Shown here in pieces: positions 47,401 to 54,478 of a stretch of DNA of 64,000 bases. The DNA comes from Flavobacterium foetidum (lineage in GTDB: Bacteria > Bacteroidota > Bacteroidia > Flavobacteriales > Flavobacteriaceae): the NCBI RefSeq assembly GCF_004634245.1, contig NZ_SJTF01000008.1, positions 1-64,000 of the forward strand, given 5' to 3'. Each line of letters starts with the position of its first letter. Within the stretch, counting starts at the first letter, position 1. Below the pieces are notes generated by a model. It was given only the letters and a program-made list of their open reading frames with translations. It was not told where the DNA came from and ran no database searches. Both the position numbers and the translations under genes were made by a program.

Positions 47401-50400
47401 GGTACGCCGTTCAGCACCTTTACGACTCCGGTTACCGCTACGACCACTTATACACTGGTTTCCGTAACCGGTGCCAATTCATGTGTCAGAAGCAGCGGCT
47501 TTACGGCAGGCTCGGCAACGATTACCGTAAATCCTCTGCCACAAGGAAGCTTGACGGCCAATGGCCCTTTTTGTGAAACAGGCGCAGGTCAGCTTACTTT
47601 TACAGCAACTGCTGGAACGGGGCCTTATACAGTTGTTTATAATGATGGAACAGCCAACCGTACAGTCAATAATGTCACAAGCGGTACGCCGTTCAGCACC
47701 TTTACCACTCCGGTTACTGCTACAACCACTTATACTCTGGTTTCCATAACTGGTGCCAATTCTTGTATAAGAAACAGCGGCTTTACGGCAGGCTCGGCAA
47801 CGATTACCGTAAATCCTCTTCCGCAAGGAAGCTTGACGGCCAATGGACCGTTTTGTGCAACCGGAGCAGGTCAACTGACTTTTACGTCAACTGCCGGAAC
47901 GGGGCCTTATACAATTATTTATAATGATGGAACAGCGAACCGTACAGTCAATAATGTTACAAGCGGTACGCCGTTCAATACCTTTACCACTCCGGTTACT
48001 GCTACAACCACTTATACACTGGTTTCAGTTACTGGAACCAATTCATGTGTTCGTACTAGTGCTTTTACGGGAGGTTCTGCGACCATCACGGTAAATCCGA
48101 CTCCAGCGCCGTCTTTTACAGCTCAACCTGCAGCTTCAGTATGTGTAAATACATTTGTTACATATACTACACAATCTGGACAATCGAATTATGTTTGGAC
48201 TGTTTCTGGAACTTTGGGTAACGATTACAATGTAGTATCCGGAAGTCTTTCTAATACCAGTGATTCGGTAACATTAGAATGGCTAACAATAGGCAATAAA
48301 ACTGTTACAGTTGGGTATACGTCACTCGGATGTCCTTCAAGTGTGAATGCCTCTAATACAACCACAGTAATAAGAACAGTTAGGGGCGTAGTTAATGGTG
48401 GTACTGCTATTTGTAGCGGCAGTCCGAGTCCGTTACTGACTCTAAATGGATATACAGGTACTATTGTGAGATGGGAGTACGCAGAAGCTATTCCGTATGT
48501 TTGGCAACCGATCAGTCATACGGGCAATACCTACCAACCAGGAATATTGGCCACGAGTACCAGCTATCGAGCTGTTGTTCAAAATGGGTCTTGTCCTGAA
48601 GAAGGTTCTATTGAAACCAGAATCGATGTCGAACCAAAACCTTCTACACCTGGATTTGGAACAATTGTACAGCCAACATGTGTTAGCTCCGTAGGAAGTG
48701 TTGTTTTAACCGGTTTGCCGTCAACGCCTAACTGGACAATCACTCAAACAGGAACAGTTAACCAGACCTATACTGCTACTGGAACGACTTATACGATAAA
48801 TAATCTTGCTCCTGGAACGTATACTTTTACCGTTTACAACACATCAATTTGTCTTTCTGATCCTACGGCTAGCCTCGAAATAGCTGCTCCAAGTACCAAT
48901 ATCTGGAACGGAACTAGTTGGTCTAAAGGAAGTCCGCCTTCTATTACTGATGCGATTCGATTTTCAGGAGATTACTCAACAACCGGAAATTTAAGCGGCT
49001 GTTCTTGTGTTATTGATCCTGGTGTAACCGTTACTGTAAATTCTAATCATACCTTAACAATTACAAATTCGGTAACTAATAGTGGAGGAAGTTTTATTTT
49101 CGAAAATAATTCTAGTTTGTATCAGACAACCGATGCTGTAAACACAGGAAATATTACTTATAGAAGAAACACCATGCCAGTGCGTCGCTACGATTTTACT
49201 TATTGGTCGTCACCAGTTACACGCTTGCCGGCGTTTACATTACAAAACCTTTCTCCTGGTACTCTGTTGGATAAATATTATAAATACAATGCCGCTGGAG
49301 ACAGCTGGGTAATTATAAATTATGGAACAGAAGAAATGGCAAAAGGTGTGGGGTATAATGTTCGGGCGCCTCAGAGCTTTAGTACAACAATTCCGGCTGT
49401 GTATAATGCGGAGTTCATAGGTGTTCCAAACAATGGGCCAGTTTCTGTGCCGCTGGGAGGTGTAGATAAATGGAACCTAATCGGTAATCCGTATCCGTCT
49501 GCTGTGTACGCAGATCAGTTTATTGTTGACAATGCTGCAAATTTATACGGTACTCTTTATTTCTGGACACATAATTCGCTTCCAAGCGGTTCGGTTCCAG
49601 GAACGGCGCAGAACAATTATACTTCAGTGGATTATGCTATTTATAATTTAAGCGGTAGTACAACCGTTGGGAATATGTCTGGCACTGGAGCTACCTCGCC
49701 AGGAAATACTGCCGAGCCTTTAGGATATATTGCAGCAGGACAGTCATTTTTTGTGCAATCTAAAAATGCTTCTTCGGCAGCTTTCACTAATTCTATGCGT
49801 GTTCCCGGAAATAACAGCCAGTTCTATAGAACCACAGCCTCTTCGGCTATTGAAAGACACAGGGTATGGATTAATTTAAGAAATAAAGAAGGCGCTTTTA
49901 AACAAATTCTAATAGGTTATGTCGAAGGTGCTACAAACGGCTGGGATACCAACTACGATGCTGTTACGATGGACAGTAATAAATTTTTAGATTTTTACAG
50001 TATAAATGCAGACAAAAAACTTGTTATTCAAGGGCGTGCCCTACCTTTTACAGGGCTCGAGGTTATTCCGCTTGGATACAAATTAAACATAAGTGGTGAA
50101 TTTTTTATCGAAATTGATCATGCCGACGGTCATTTAAATGTTATTCCGGTATTCCTTAAAGACAAGGCAACTGGGATTACTCATAATCTACAAAAAAGCA
50201 ATTATACTTTTACCAGCAATACGGGTGTTTTTACGGACCGTTTTGAGCTTAGTTTTGGCTTGGTTAATCTAGATACTGAAGATTTTGAGAAAACAGATAG
50301 CGCTATTTATGTTTCGGTGAAGGATAAACAGATAACAGTTAATTCTCAAATGATGAATGAAAATCTCAAAGATATCGCAGTGTATGATATTTCTGGAAAG

Positions 50401-50535
50401 CTGTTATATGATAAAAAGAACATAGGAAATGCTCAATATGAAATTTCGAATCTGCAGTCTGCCGAACAGGTTTTGGTATTAAAAATTACCTTAGACAATG
50501 GAAGCATAGATACAAAGAAAATTATATTTCGATAA
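44476..50535 (+). CDS. T9SS-exported protein E: glycine-rich head, eight 94-residue repeats, shared C-terminal module
   Basis: A protein of about 2019 residues. The ATG at 44476 (MKKKLLSTPRTF) is preferred; the signal peptide is unusually long (about 50 residues, hydrophobic core FLPVILFFVSNLI, ending HGQ). Next come a glycine-rich region (44698-45270; GGGGSGGGA, GGGGSGG), two Ig-like domains, then eight 94-residue units (45838-48093) with SLTANGPFC, GAGQLTFTATAGTGPYT, VYNDGTANRT and TTTYTLVSVTGANSC. Two PKD/Ig-like units precede the shared module (from about 48897), which ends SIDTKKIIFR, a T9SS signal. It appears to be a long surface adhesin or filament; no enzyme motif is seen. Confidence 0.87.
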   Translation: MKKKLLSTPRTFQIFNDSLIASCYNLRQAISKIFLPVILFFVSNLIHGQATVSHTFDTNNSIIVPNGLTSMNIQAWGGGGSGGGATNLPALQGRSGSGGGAGARATATITVTPGATISALVATAVSGTAGGNGTAGNPSTISGFQSSIFAPGGSGGLGNTAGGTLAGGAGGTVAAGAGTVTAGGDGGQGFTSGLAALFTSGAGGSSPGGGTGGASHTSVIGGVNENGLPGGIPGGGGSGGIITNTGEVRAGGAGAAGRVIISYTCPTYSLTSTSAAPTCTSSGTTVVTVTGAAANLPVGSYTVTYNRSTPSGSNLTATLSVATAGTGTFTATGLTTAGTSTITIISIRSEGCTSTVNSNNTASVVVSAPSVGGAVAGTTTICSGATSGTLTLSGHTGTIVRWQSSTDGFTTFTNIANTTTTYASGPLTATTQFRAVIQNGVCATANSTPAVITVNPLPQGSLTANGPFCDTGAGQLTFTASAGTGPYTVVYNDGTANRTVANVVSGTPFNVFTTPVTSTTTYTLVSVTGANSCVRTTGFTGPSATITVGITPRGSLTSNGPLCSTGTGQLTFTATEGMAPFTIVYNDGTANRTVTGVVSGTPFNTFINPVTSNTTYTLVSVTGADSCVRTSGFPTGPTTITVNPSPQGSLTANGPFCATGAGQLTFTATAGTGPYTVVYNDGTANRTVTGVVSGTPFNTAIASVTNTTTYTLVSVTGANSCVRTTGFTAGSATITVNPLPQGSLTANGPFCTTGAGQLTFTATAGTGPYTVVYNDGTANRTVSGVTSGTPFNTFTTPVTATTTYTLVSVTGANSCIRSSGFTTGSATITINPLPQGSLTANGPFCETGAGQLTFTATAGTGPYTVVYNDGTANRTANNVTSGTPFNTFATPVTATTTYTLVSVTGANSCIRNSGFSAGSATITVNPLPQGSLTANGPFCATGAGQLTFTATAGTGPYTVVYNDGTANRTVNNVTSGTPFSTFTTPVTATTTYTLVSVTGANSCVRSSGFTAGSATITVNPLPQGSLTANGPFCETGAGQLTFTATAGTGPYTVVYNDGTANRTVNNVTSGTPFSTFTTPVTATTTYTLVSITGANSCIRNSGFTAGSATITVNPLPQGSLTANGPFCATGAGQLTFTSTAGTGPYTIIYNDGTANRTVNNVTSGTPFNTFTTPVTATTTYTLVSVTGTNSCVRTSAFTGGSATITVNPTPAPSFTAQPAASVCVNTFVTYTTQSGQSNYVWTVSGTLGNDYNVVSGSLSNTSDSVTLEWLTIGNKTVTVGYTSLGCPSSVNASNTTTVIRTVRGVVNGGTAICSGSPSPLLTLNGYTGTIVRWEYAEAIPYVWQPISHTGNTYQPGILATSTSYRAVVQNGSCPEEGSIETRIDVEPKPSTPGFGTIVQPTCVSSVGSVVLTGLPSTPNWTITQTGTVNQTYTATGTTYTINNLAPGTYTFTVYNTSICLSDPTASLEIAAPSTNIWNGTSWSKGSPPSITDAIRFSGDYSTTGNLSGCSCVIDPGVTVTVNSNHTLTITNSVTNSGGSFIFENNSSLYQTTDAVNTGNITYRRNTMPVRRYDFTYWSSPVTRLPAFTLQNLSPGTLLDKYYKYNAAGDSWVIINYGTEEMAKGVGYNVRAPQSFSTTIPAVYNAEFIGVPNNGPVSVPLGGVDKWNLIGNPYPSAVYADQFIVDNAANLYGTLYFWTHNSLPSGSVPGTAQNNYTSVDYAIYNLSGSTTVGNMSGTGATSPGNTAEPLGYIAAGQSFFVQSKNASSAAFTNSMRVPGNNSQFYRTTASSAIERHRVWINLRNKEGAFKQILIGYVEGATNGWDTNYDAVTMDSNKFLDFYSINADKKLVIQGRALPFTGLEVIPLGYKLNISGEFFIEIDHADGHLNVIPVFLKDKATGITHNLQKSNYTFTSNTGVFTDRFELSFGLVNLDTEDFEKTDSAIYVSVKDKQITVNSQMMNENLKDIAVYDISGKLLYDKKNIGNAQYEISNLQSAEQVLVLKITLDNGSIDTKKIIFR
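45838..48093 (+). repeat. Eight in-frame 282-bp tandem repeats
   Basis: Units start at 45838, 46120, 46402, 46684, 46966, 47248, 47530 and 47812, an exact 282-base (94-codon) period. Units four to eight are most alike; units one and two are most diverged. The gradient suggests that the array expanded from its 3' part. Confidence 0.95.
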
Positions 50536-50556
50536 ATAATAGCCCAATAGAACCAC

Positions 50557-50589
50557 AAAAAAAACATCCGCCGCGGCGGATGTTTTCTA
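50557..50589. terminator. Bidirectional terminator after cargo gene E
   Basis: A 26-base perfect palindrome, AAAACATCCGCCG/CGGCGGATGTTTT, between the convergent genes ending at 50535 (plus) and 50592 (minus). It is unusually GC-rich for this window. Confidence 0.9.
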
Positions 50590-50591
50590 TT

Positions 50592-51458
50592 TTAAAAAGT
50601 TTTTTCTAAATACTGATGTGTATTTCGGATTGCTTTTTCATTCTTATAATCAATCCATTTCTGACCTTTTATTTTTCGCATCATGACATCAAAATGGCGC
50701 ATTATCAAAACATTGTAAGCTGCTTTTGATAAATTGCTGATACTTTTAGGAAAAGAGCGAAGGCTCATCGAAAATCCTGGTGTCAAATATTTCATATAAT
50801 GCCAATATCCTTCTGGCATATAAAGCATTTCGCCATGCTTTAAATTAGTGATAAAGCCTTCTACATTTTTAAGGGCTGGGAATTTTTCGTAATCAGGATT
50901 GTCAAAATCGATATCTTCTCGAGAAATCAATGCATGAGGTACCTTATACATATATTTTGATTGGTCTGGAGCAAAAATCATGCATTGTTTTTCTCCGTGA
51001 AAATGAAAGTGTAGAATGTTCGAATAGTCAATATCATAATGCATAAAGACTTTTGAATTCTCTCCTCCAAAAAACAACATCGGCAGCTGCTTTACGAGTT
51101 TTAAACCAATATCAGGCCATAAGAAGTCATTTTTTAACGACGGAACCTGTTTCATAAGATTATATAAGAAAATACGATAATTGGTTGGCTTTTCTTCCAA
51201 AAGGTCGATGTATTCGCTCATTTTCATTCGAGTATGAGCTTCATTAAAACCATCTTCGTGATTAACAGGTCTGTCATCGTAAAGAGGTACGGTGAGATCG
51301 CCTGCAATTTCTTTCATATAAGATAATTTCCATTTATTGTAGGCGGGCCAGTCTTCGGTCAGTTCTTCAATAACAACGGGAATTTGGTTTTTTACATATT
51401 GGGAAACAAAATCTTCTTTCGAGATTTTTTTCACCCTTTCTATTTGTTTTAATTTCAT
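50592..51458 (-). CDS. JmjC/cupin-like domain protein (putative Fe(II)/2OG oxygenase)
   Basis: A 288-residue protein of the cupin-like (Cupin_8/JmjC) family. MHYDIDYSNILHFHFHGEKQ holds the metal-binding HxD pattern, and GYWHYMKYL supplies the distal His. IPVVIEELTEDWPAYNKW is the usual N-terminal signature. Relatives hydroxylate protein or small-molecule side chains, but the substrate is unknown. I chose the ATG at 51458; the longer frame to 51500 crosses the hairpin downstream of bioB. It is separated from bioB by that hairpin. Confidence 0.83.
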   Translation of the reverse strand: MKLKQIERVKKISKEDFVSQYVKNQIPVVIEELTEDWPAYNKWKLSYMKEIAGDLTVPLYDDRPVNHEDGFNEAHTRMKMSEYIDLLEEKPTNYRIFLYNLMKQVPSLKNDFLWPDIGLKLVKQLPMLFFGGENSKVFMHYDIDYSNILHFHFHGEKQCMIFAPDQSKYMYKVPHALISREDIDFDNPDYEKFPALKNVEGFITNLKHGEMLYMPEGYWHYMKYLTPGFSMSLRSFPKSISNLSKAAYNVLIMRHFDVMMRKIKGQKWIDYKNEKAIRNTHQYLEKTF

Positions 51459-51470
51459 TTGATAAATAAA

Positions 51471-51503
51471 AAATTGCTTATAACACTGAGTTACAAGCAA
51501 TTT
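51471..51503 (-). terminator. Hairpin terminator after bioB
   Basis: AAATTGCTT-A-TAAC pairs with GTTA-C-AAGCAATTT (one mismatch). On the minus strand it is followed by TTTTTTATTT. It lies between the bioB stop (51538) and the next start (51458). Confidence 0.6.
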
Positions 51504-51537
51504 AAAAATATTTATCGAAATAAATTAACTCTTTCGC

Positions 51538-52626
51538 TTAAATTTTTGCTTTAATCGATGCGTCAACATTTCTTTCAATCGTATGTCCTGGTCTTGACCA
51601 TTTTGGTTTTTCTCCTAAAGAGGCATATTGAGAATCTGCTGCTTCAACTGTTTTTGGCTGCATGATTTTAATGAAAGGCTTTTGAGGCACCATTCCTAAT
51701 GTTTCAAACATTTTCATGTCTTCATTAACATCCGGATTTGGAGTCGTAAGCAGTTTATCGCCCGCAAAAATAGAATTGGCTCCAGCAAAGAAACACATGG
51801 CTTGCCCTTCACGTGACATATTGGTTCTTCCGGCAGATAAGCGAACTTGTGTTTCTGGCATTACAATTCGAGTAGTCGCCACCATACGAATCATTTCCCA
51901 AATTTCTACAGGTTGCTCTTCTTCCATCGGAGTTCCTTCAACGGCTACCAACGCATTAATTGGCACCGATTCTGGCTGCGGATTTAAAGTTGAAAGCGCC
52001 ACAAGCATTCCTGCTCTGTCTTCGATGCTTTCTCCCATTCCGATGATGCCGCCACTGCAAACGGTTACGTTTGTTTTGCGGACATTCTCGATAGTCTGTA
52101 GACGGTCTTCGAATCCGCGTGTCGAGATTACATCTTTATAATATTCCTCAGAAGTATCTAAATTGTGATTGTAGGCATACAAGCCAGCTTCCGCTAGACG
52201 TTTTGCCTGATTTTCGGTAAGCATTCCAAGCGTGCAGCACACTTCCATATCCAGTTTGTTGATGGTGCGCACCATTTCTAGAACCTGGTCAAACTCTTCT
52301 CCATCTTTTACGTTTCTCCAAGCTGCTCCCATACAAACTCTAGACGATCCGCTTGATTTTGCTCTCAAAGCCTGAGCTTTTACCTGACTTACGGTCATTA
52401 AGTCATTTCCTTCAACTCCAGTGTTGTATCGTGCGGCTTGTGGGCAGTAACCGCAATCTTCAGGACATCCTCCGGTTTTAATAGAAAGTAAGGTTGAAAC
52501 CTGAACAACGTTTGGGTCGTGTTGTTGTCTGTGAATGGTTGCCGCTTCATAAAGCAGATCCATTAATGGTTTATTATATATGGCGATAATTTCGTCTTTG
52601 GTCCAATTGTGTTTTGTAATGCTCAT
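51538..52626 (-). CDS. bioB: Biotin synthase
   Basis: A 362-residue radical-SAM enzyme that inserts sulfur into dethiobiotin. The [4Fe-4S]-SAM cluster motif is Cys54-x3-Cys58-x2-Cys61 (GGCPEDCGYCPQ); downstream motifs include CMGAAWRN, CCTLGML, YNHNLDTSEEYY, GGIIGMGE and RLSAGRTNMS. It lies 26 kb from bioA, across the T9SS cargo cluster, and has its own promoter. Confidence 0.98.
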   Translation of the reverse strand: MSITKHNWTKDEIIAIYNKPLMDLLYEAATIHRQQHDPNVVQVSTLLSIKTGGCPEDCGYCPQAARYNTGVEGNDLMTVSQVKAQALRAKSSGSSRVCMGAAWRNVKDGEEFDQVLEMVRTINKLDMEVCCTLGMLTENQAKRLAEAGLYAYNHNLDTSEEYYKDVISTRGFEDRLQTIENVRKTNVTVCSGGIIGMGESIEDRAGMLVALSTLNPQPESVPINALVAVEGTPMEEEQPVEIWEMIRMVATTRIVMPETQVRLSAGRTNMSREGQAMCFFAGANSIFAGDKLLTTPNPDVNEDMKMFETLGMVPQKPFIKIMQPKTVEAADSQYASLGEKPKWSRPGHTIERNVDASIKAKI

Positions 52627-52648
52627 TGATACATTGTTTTTGAAGTTT

Positions 52649-52678
52649 CAAAAGTAACTAAATTGTTCTAATCAGCAA
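52649..52678 (-). promoter_or_regulatory. bioB promoter (-33 and -7)
   Basis: On the minus strand, TTG (52678-52676), 19 bases, then TACTTTTG (52656-52649). This fits the flavobacterial consensus with the same spacing as the atpD promoter and predicts a leader of under 20 bases. No palindromic BirA site was recognised. Confidence 0.68.
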
Positions 52679-52725
52679 TACCGAATATTTTGAATTGAAG
52701 ATTAGGCGGTCTTTTAAAAAAAGAA

Positions 52726-52768
52726 GCACTTTAAAATCATAAAATGTTATTCTATGATTTTAAAGTGC
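52726..52768 (-). terminator. Terminator of the small membrane-protein gene
   Basis: A 16-bp perfect stem, GCACTTTAAAATCATA/TATGATTTTAAAGTGC, with an 11-base loop. On the minus strand a T-rich tract follows. It is 26 bases past the stop at 52795. Confidence 0.8.
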
Positions 52769-52794
52769 CGCGATTTTAGTATTTATTCAGGAAA

Positions 52795-53232
52795 TTAATC
52801 AGCTGCATATTTGTTGTTCCAATACAGCATCATCATTAATGTAACGATTACTGAAGAAGCAATTCCTTCAAATAACAAACAGATGCAGTAAGTAGGAACA
52901 GAAGGATTTCCTCCAAACATAAAAGTCTCAGAGAGTGTTTTTATATAAGCATCGCCTCCTCTAGCATAACTATAAACCAATAACCCAAATACACTCATTG
53001 ATACACCAACAACCGAAGTGGTCATTGCAGAAACAGCATTAGACACAAAATTGGTTTCACCTTCGTGAAGATTCATCTGCATTGTCCTGTTTACACCATA
53101 AAATATAAAGAAAACATTAAGTGTTCTTAGGTAAAACAAATCTGCCAATCCCAGTACATTCATCAATAAAAAATAAATGCCAATTCCGAGAAAAATCAAA
53201 AAACCGTTGGTAATTTCTTTAGGTAATTTCAT
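52795..53232 (-). CDS. Small four-helix membrane protein, unknown
   Basis: A 145-residue protein with about four membrane helices: FLIFLGIGIYFLLMNVLGL, LRTLNVFFIFYGVN, AMTTSVVGVSMSVFGLLVY and YCICLLFEGIASSVIVTLMM. There is no signal peptide and I recognise no family. A -7 box (TAAATTTG, 53295-53288) and a strong terminator show it is transcribed alone. Confidence 0.7.
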   Translation of the reverse strand: MKLPKEITNGFLIFLGIGIYFLLMNVLGLADLFYLRTLNVFFIFYGVNRTMQMNLHEGETNFVSNAVSAMTTSVVGVSMSVFGLLVYSYARGGDAYIKTLSETFMFGGNPSVPTYCICLLFEGIASSVIVTLMMMLYWNNKYAAD

Positions 53233-53287
53233 AGTGGTTATTTTTAAAGAAGTTAATAGTAAATATTTGGAAAACAGAGTTCTGTAT

Positions 53288-53295
53288 CAAATTTA
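53288..53295 (-). promoter_or_regulatory. -7 element of the small membrane-protein gene
   Basis: TAAATTTG on the minus strand, 56 bases upstream of the ATG at 53232. It matches TAnnTTTG; no well-placed -33 TTG. Confidence 0.45.
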
Positions 53296-53348
53296 CTAAA
53301 AAAACAACTACGATGATTTAAAAACAGACAAAAAGTCTATTGCTTAAA

Positions 53349-54281
53349 TTATGCGATTTTTGAAATAAAAGCTAAGGCAGATAACCGGTCTTGAGCTAAC
53401 TGATTTTTCAGCAATTCTACCGATCCGAATTTTTGTTCTTCGCGAATGTATTGCAACAGAGAAACTTCAATTTCCTGGTCGTAAATATCTTTGTCAAAAT
53501 CAAAAAGGTGTACTTCAATAGTTTGCCGTTCGCCGTTGACAGTCGGATTGAAACCAATATTCATCATTCCAAAAACAGTTTCTCCTTCAATAGTTGCTTT
53601 TACAGCATAAACACCCGTTTTCGGAATCAGTTTGTATTCTTCTTCAATTGCGATATTGGCAGTTGGAAAACCGATTGTTCTTCCGAGTTGTTTTCCTTTC
53701 ACTACTTTTCCGGTCAGGAAATAATTGTAGCCCAGATATTCATTGGCCAAAGCCATATTTCCTTCTTGAAGCGCTTTTCTGATTTTCGTCGAACTTACCG
53801 AGACATCCTGAATTTCCTGAGCCGAAATTTGCTCCACTTCAAAACCATATGCAGCGCCAAAAGCAATCAGATGGTCGATATTTGCAGTCCTGTTTCGGCC
53901 AAAACGATGATCGTGTCCAATAATTATTTTATGAATTTTGAATTGATCGACTAATATAGAATGAACAAATTCTTCTGCTGTTAATCTTGAAAAATTTTCA
54001 TTAAACGGATGAATGACAAGATTCTCGATTCCGGTTTTTTCCAGAAGTTTTGTTTTTTCAGAAATGGTATTTAAAAGTCGGATTTCTGATTTTTCTTGAA
54101 GAACCATTCTTGGATGCGGAAAAAAAGTAAGCACAAGACTTTCGTATTTTCCGTTTTCAGTTTGCTGGGTAATACGTTCCAGAATTTTTTTGTGACCAAT
54201 ATGAACGCCGTCAAAAGTGCCTAGAGTTAATATGGTTTTCTTGGCAGACTGAAAATCGTTTATAGAATTGAAGAGCTTCAA
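53349..54281 (-). CDS. ribF: Bifunctional riboflavin kinase / FMN adenylyltransferase
   Basis: A 310-residue RibF that makes FMN and then FAD. The N-terminal nucleotidyltransferase domain has TLGTFDGVHIGHKKIL and GHDHRFGRNR; the C-terminal kinase domain (about residues 180-305) has GKVVKGKQLGRTIGFPTANI and GMMNIGFNPTV. Length and motifs are normal. A -7 box (TAAATTTG at 54311-54304) precedes it. Confidence 0.97.
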   Translation of the reverse strand: MKLFNSINDFQSAKKTILTLGTFDGVHIGHKKILERITQQTENGKYESLVLTFFPHPRMVLQEKSEIRLLNTISEKTKLLEKTGIENLVIHPFNENFSRLTAEEFVHSILVDQFKIHKIIIGHDHRFGRNRTANIDHLIAFGAAYGFEVEQISAQEIQDVSVSSTKIRKALQEGNMALANEYLGYNYFLTGKVVKGKQLGRTIGFPTANIAIEEEYKLIPKTGVYAVKATIEGETVFGMMNIGFNPTVNGERQTIEVHLFDFDKDIYDQEIEVSLLQYIREEQKFGSVELLKNQLAQDRLSALAFISKIA

Positions 54282-54303
54282 AACAAATTATTTAAAGATG
54301 CTG

Positions 54304-54311
54304 CAAATTTA
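54304..54311 (-). promoter_or_regulatory. ribF -7 element
   Basis: TAAATTTG on the minus strand, 22 bases upstream of the ribF ATG. No RFN/FMN riboswitch-like folds are possible in so short a leader. Confidence 0.45.
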
Positions 54312-54452
54312 TACTTTTCTATTTTAAATTTAATAGTAATCTGTCGCTGATTTTTGACTAATAAAGCTTTTTCTTTTCGTCTAAATGAATGTACTCGTCG
54401 ACAAAAAACGATTAATTGTCGTATATAACATAAGAATTTGATTTAATTGATT

Positions 54453-54460
54453 TATTTTTG
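54453..54460 (+). promoter_or_regulatory. -7 element of the metalloprotease gene
   Basis: TATTTTTG matches TAnnTTTG. It lies 18 bases before the ATG at 54479 and overlaps the more distal in-frame TTG at 54458, which is thus unlikely to be the start. Confidence 0.5.
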
Positions 54461-54478
54461 AATATCAATTCCCTAAAC

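Noticed and set aside
45838..48093. Antisense and alternate-frame ORFs inside the 282-bp repeats
   Set aside because: They recur with the repeat period and give low-complexity products; shadows of the main frame.
25927..50535. Genomic island or transposon boundaries around the T9SS cargo cluster
   Set aside because: No transposase, integrase, tRNA or flanking direct repeat was found; only recX lies inside. The cluster may have grown by duplication.
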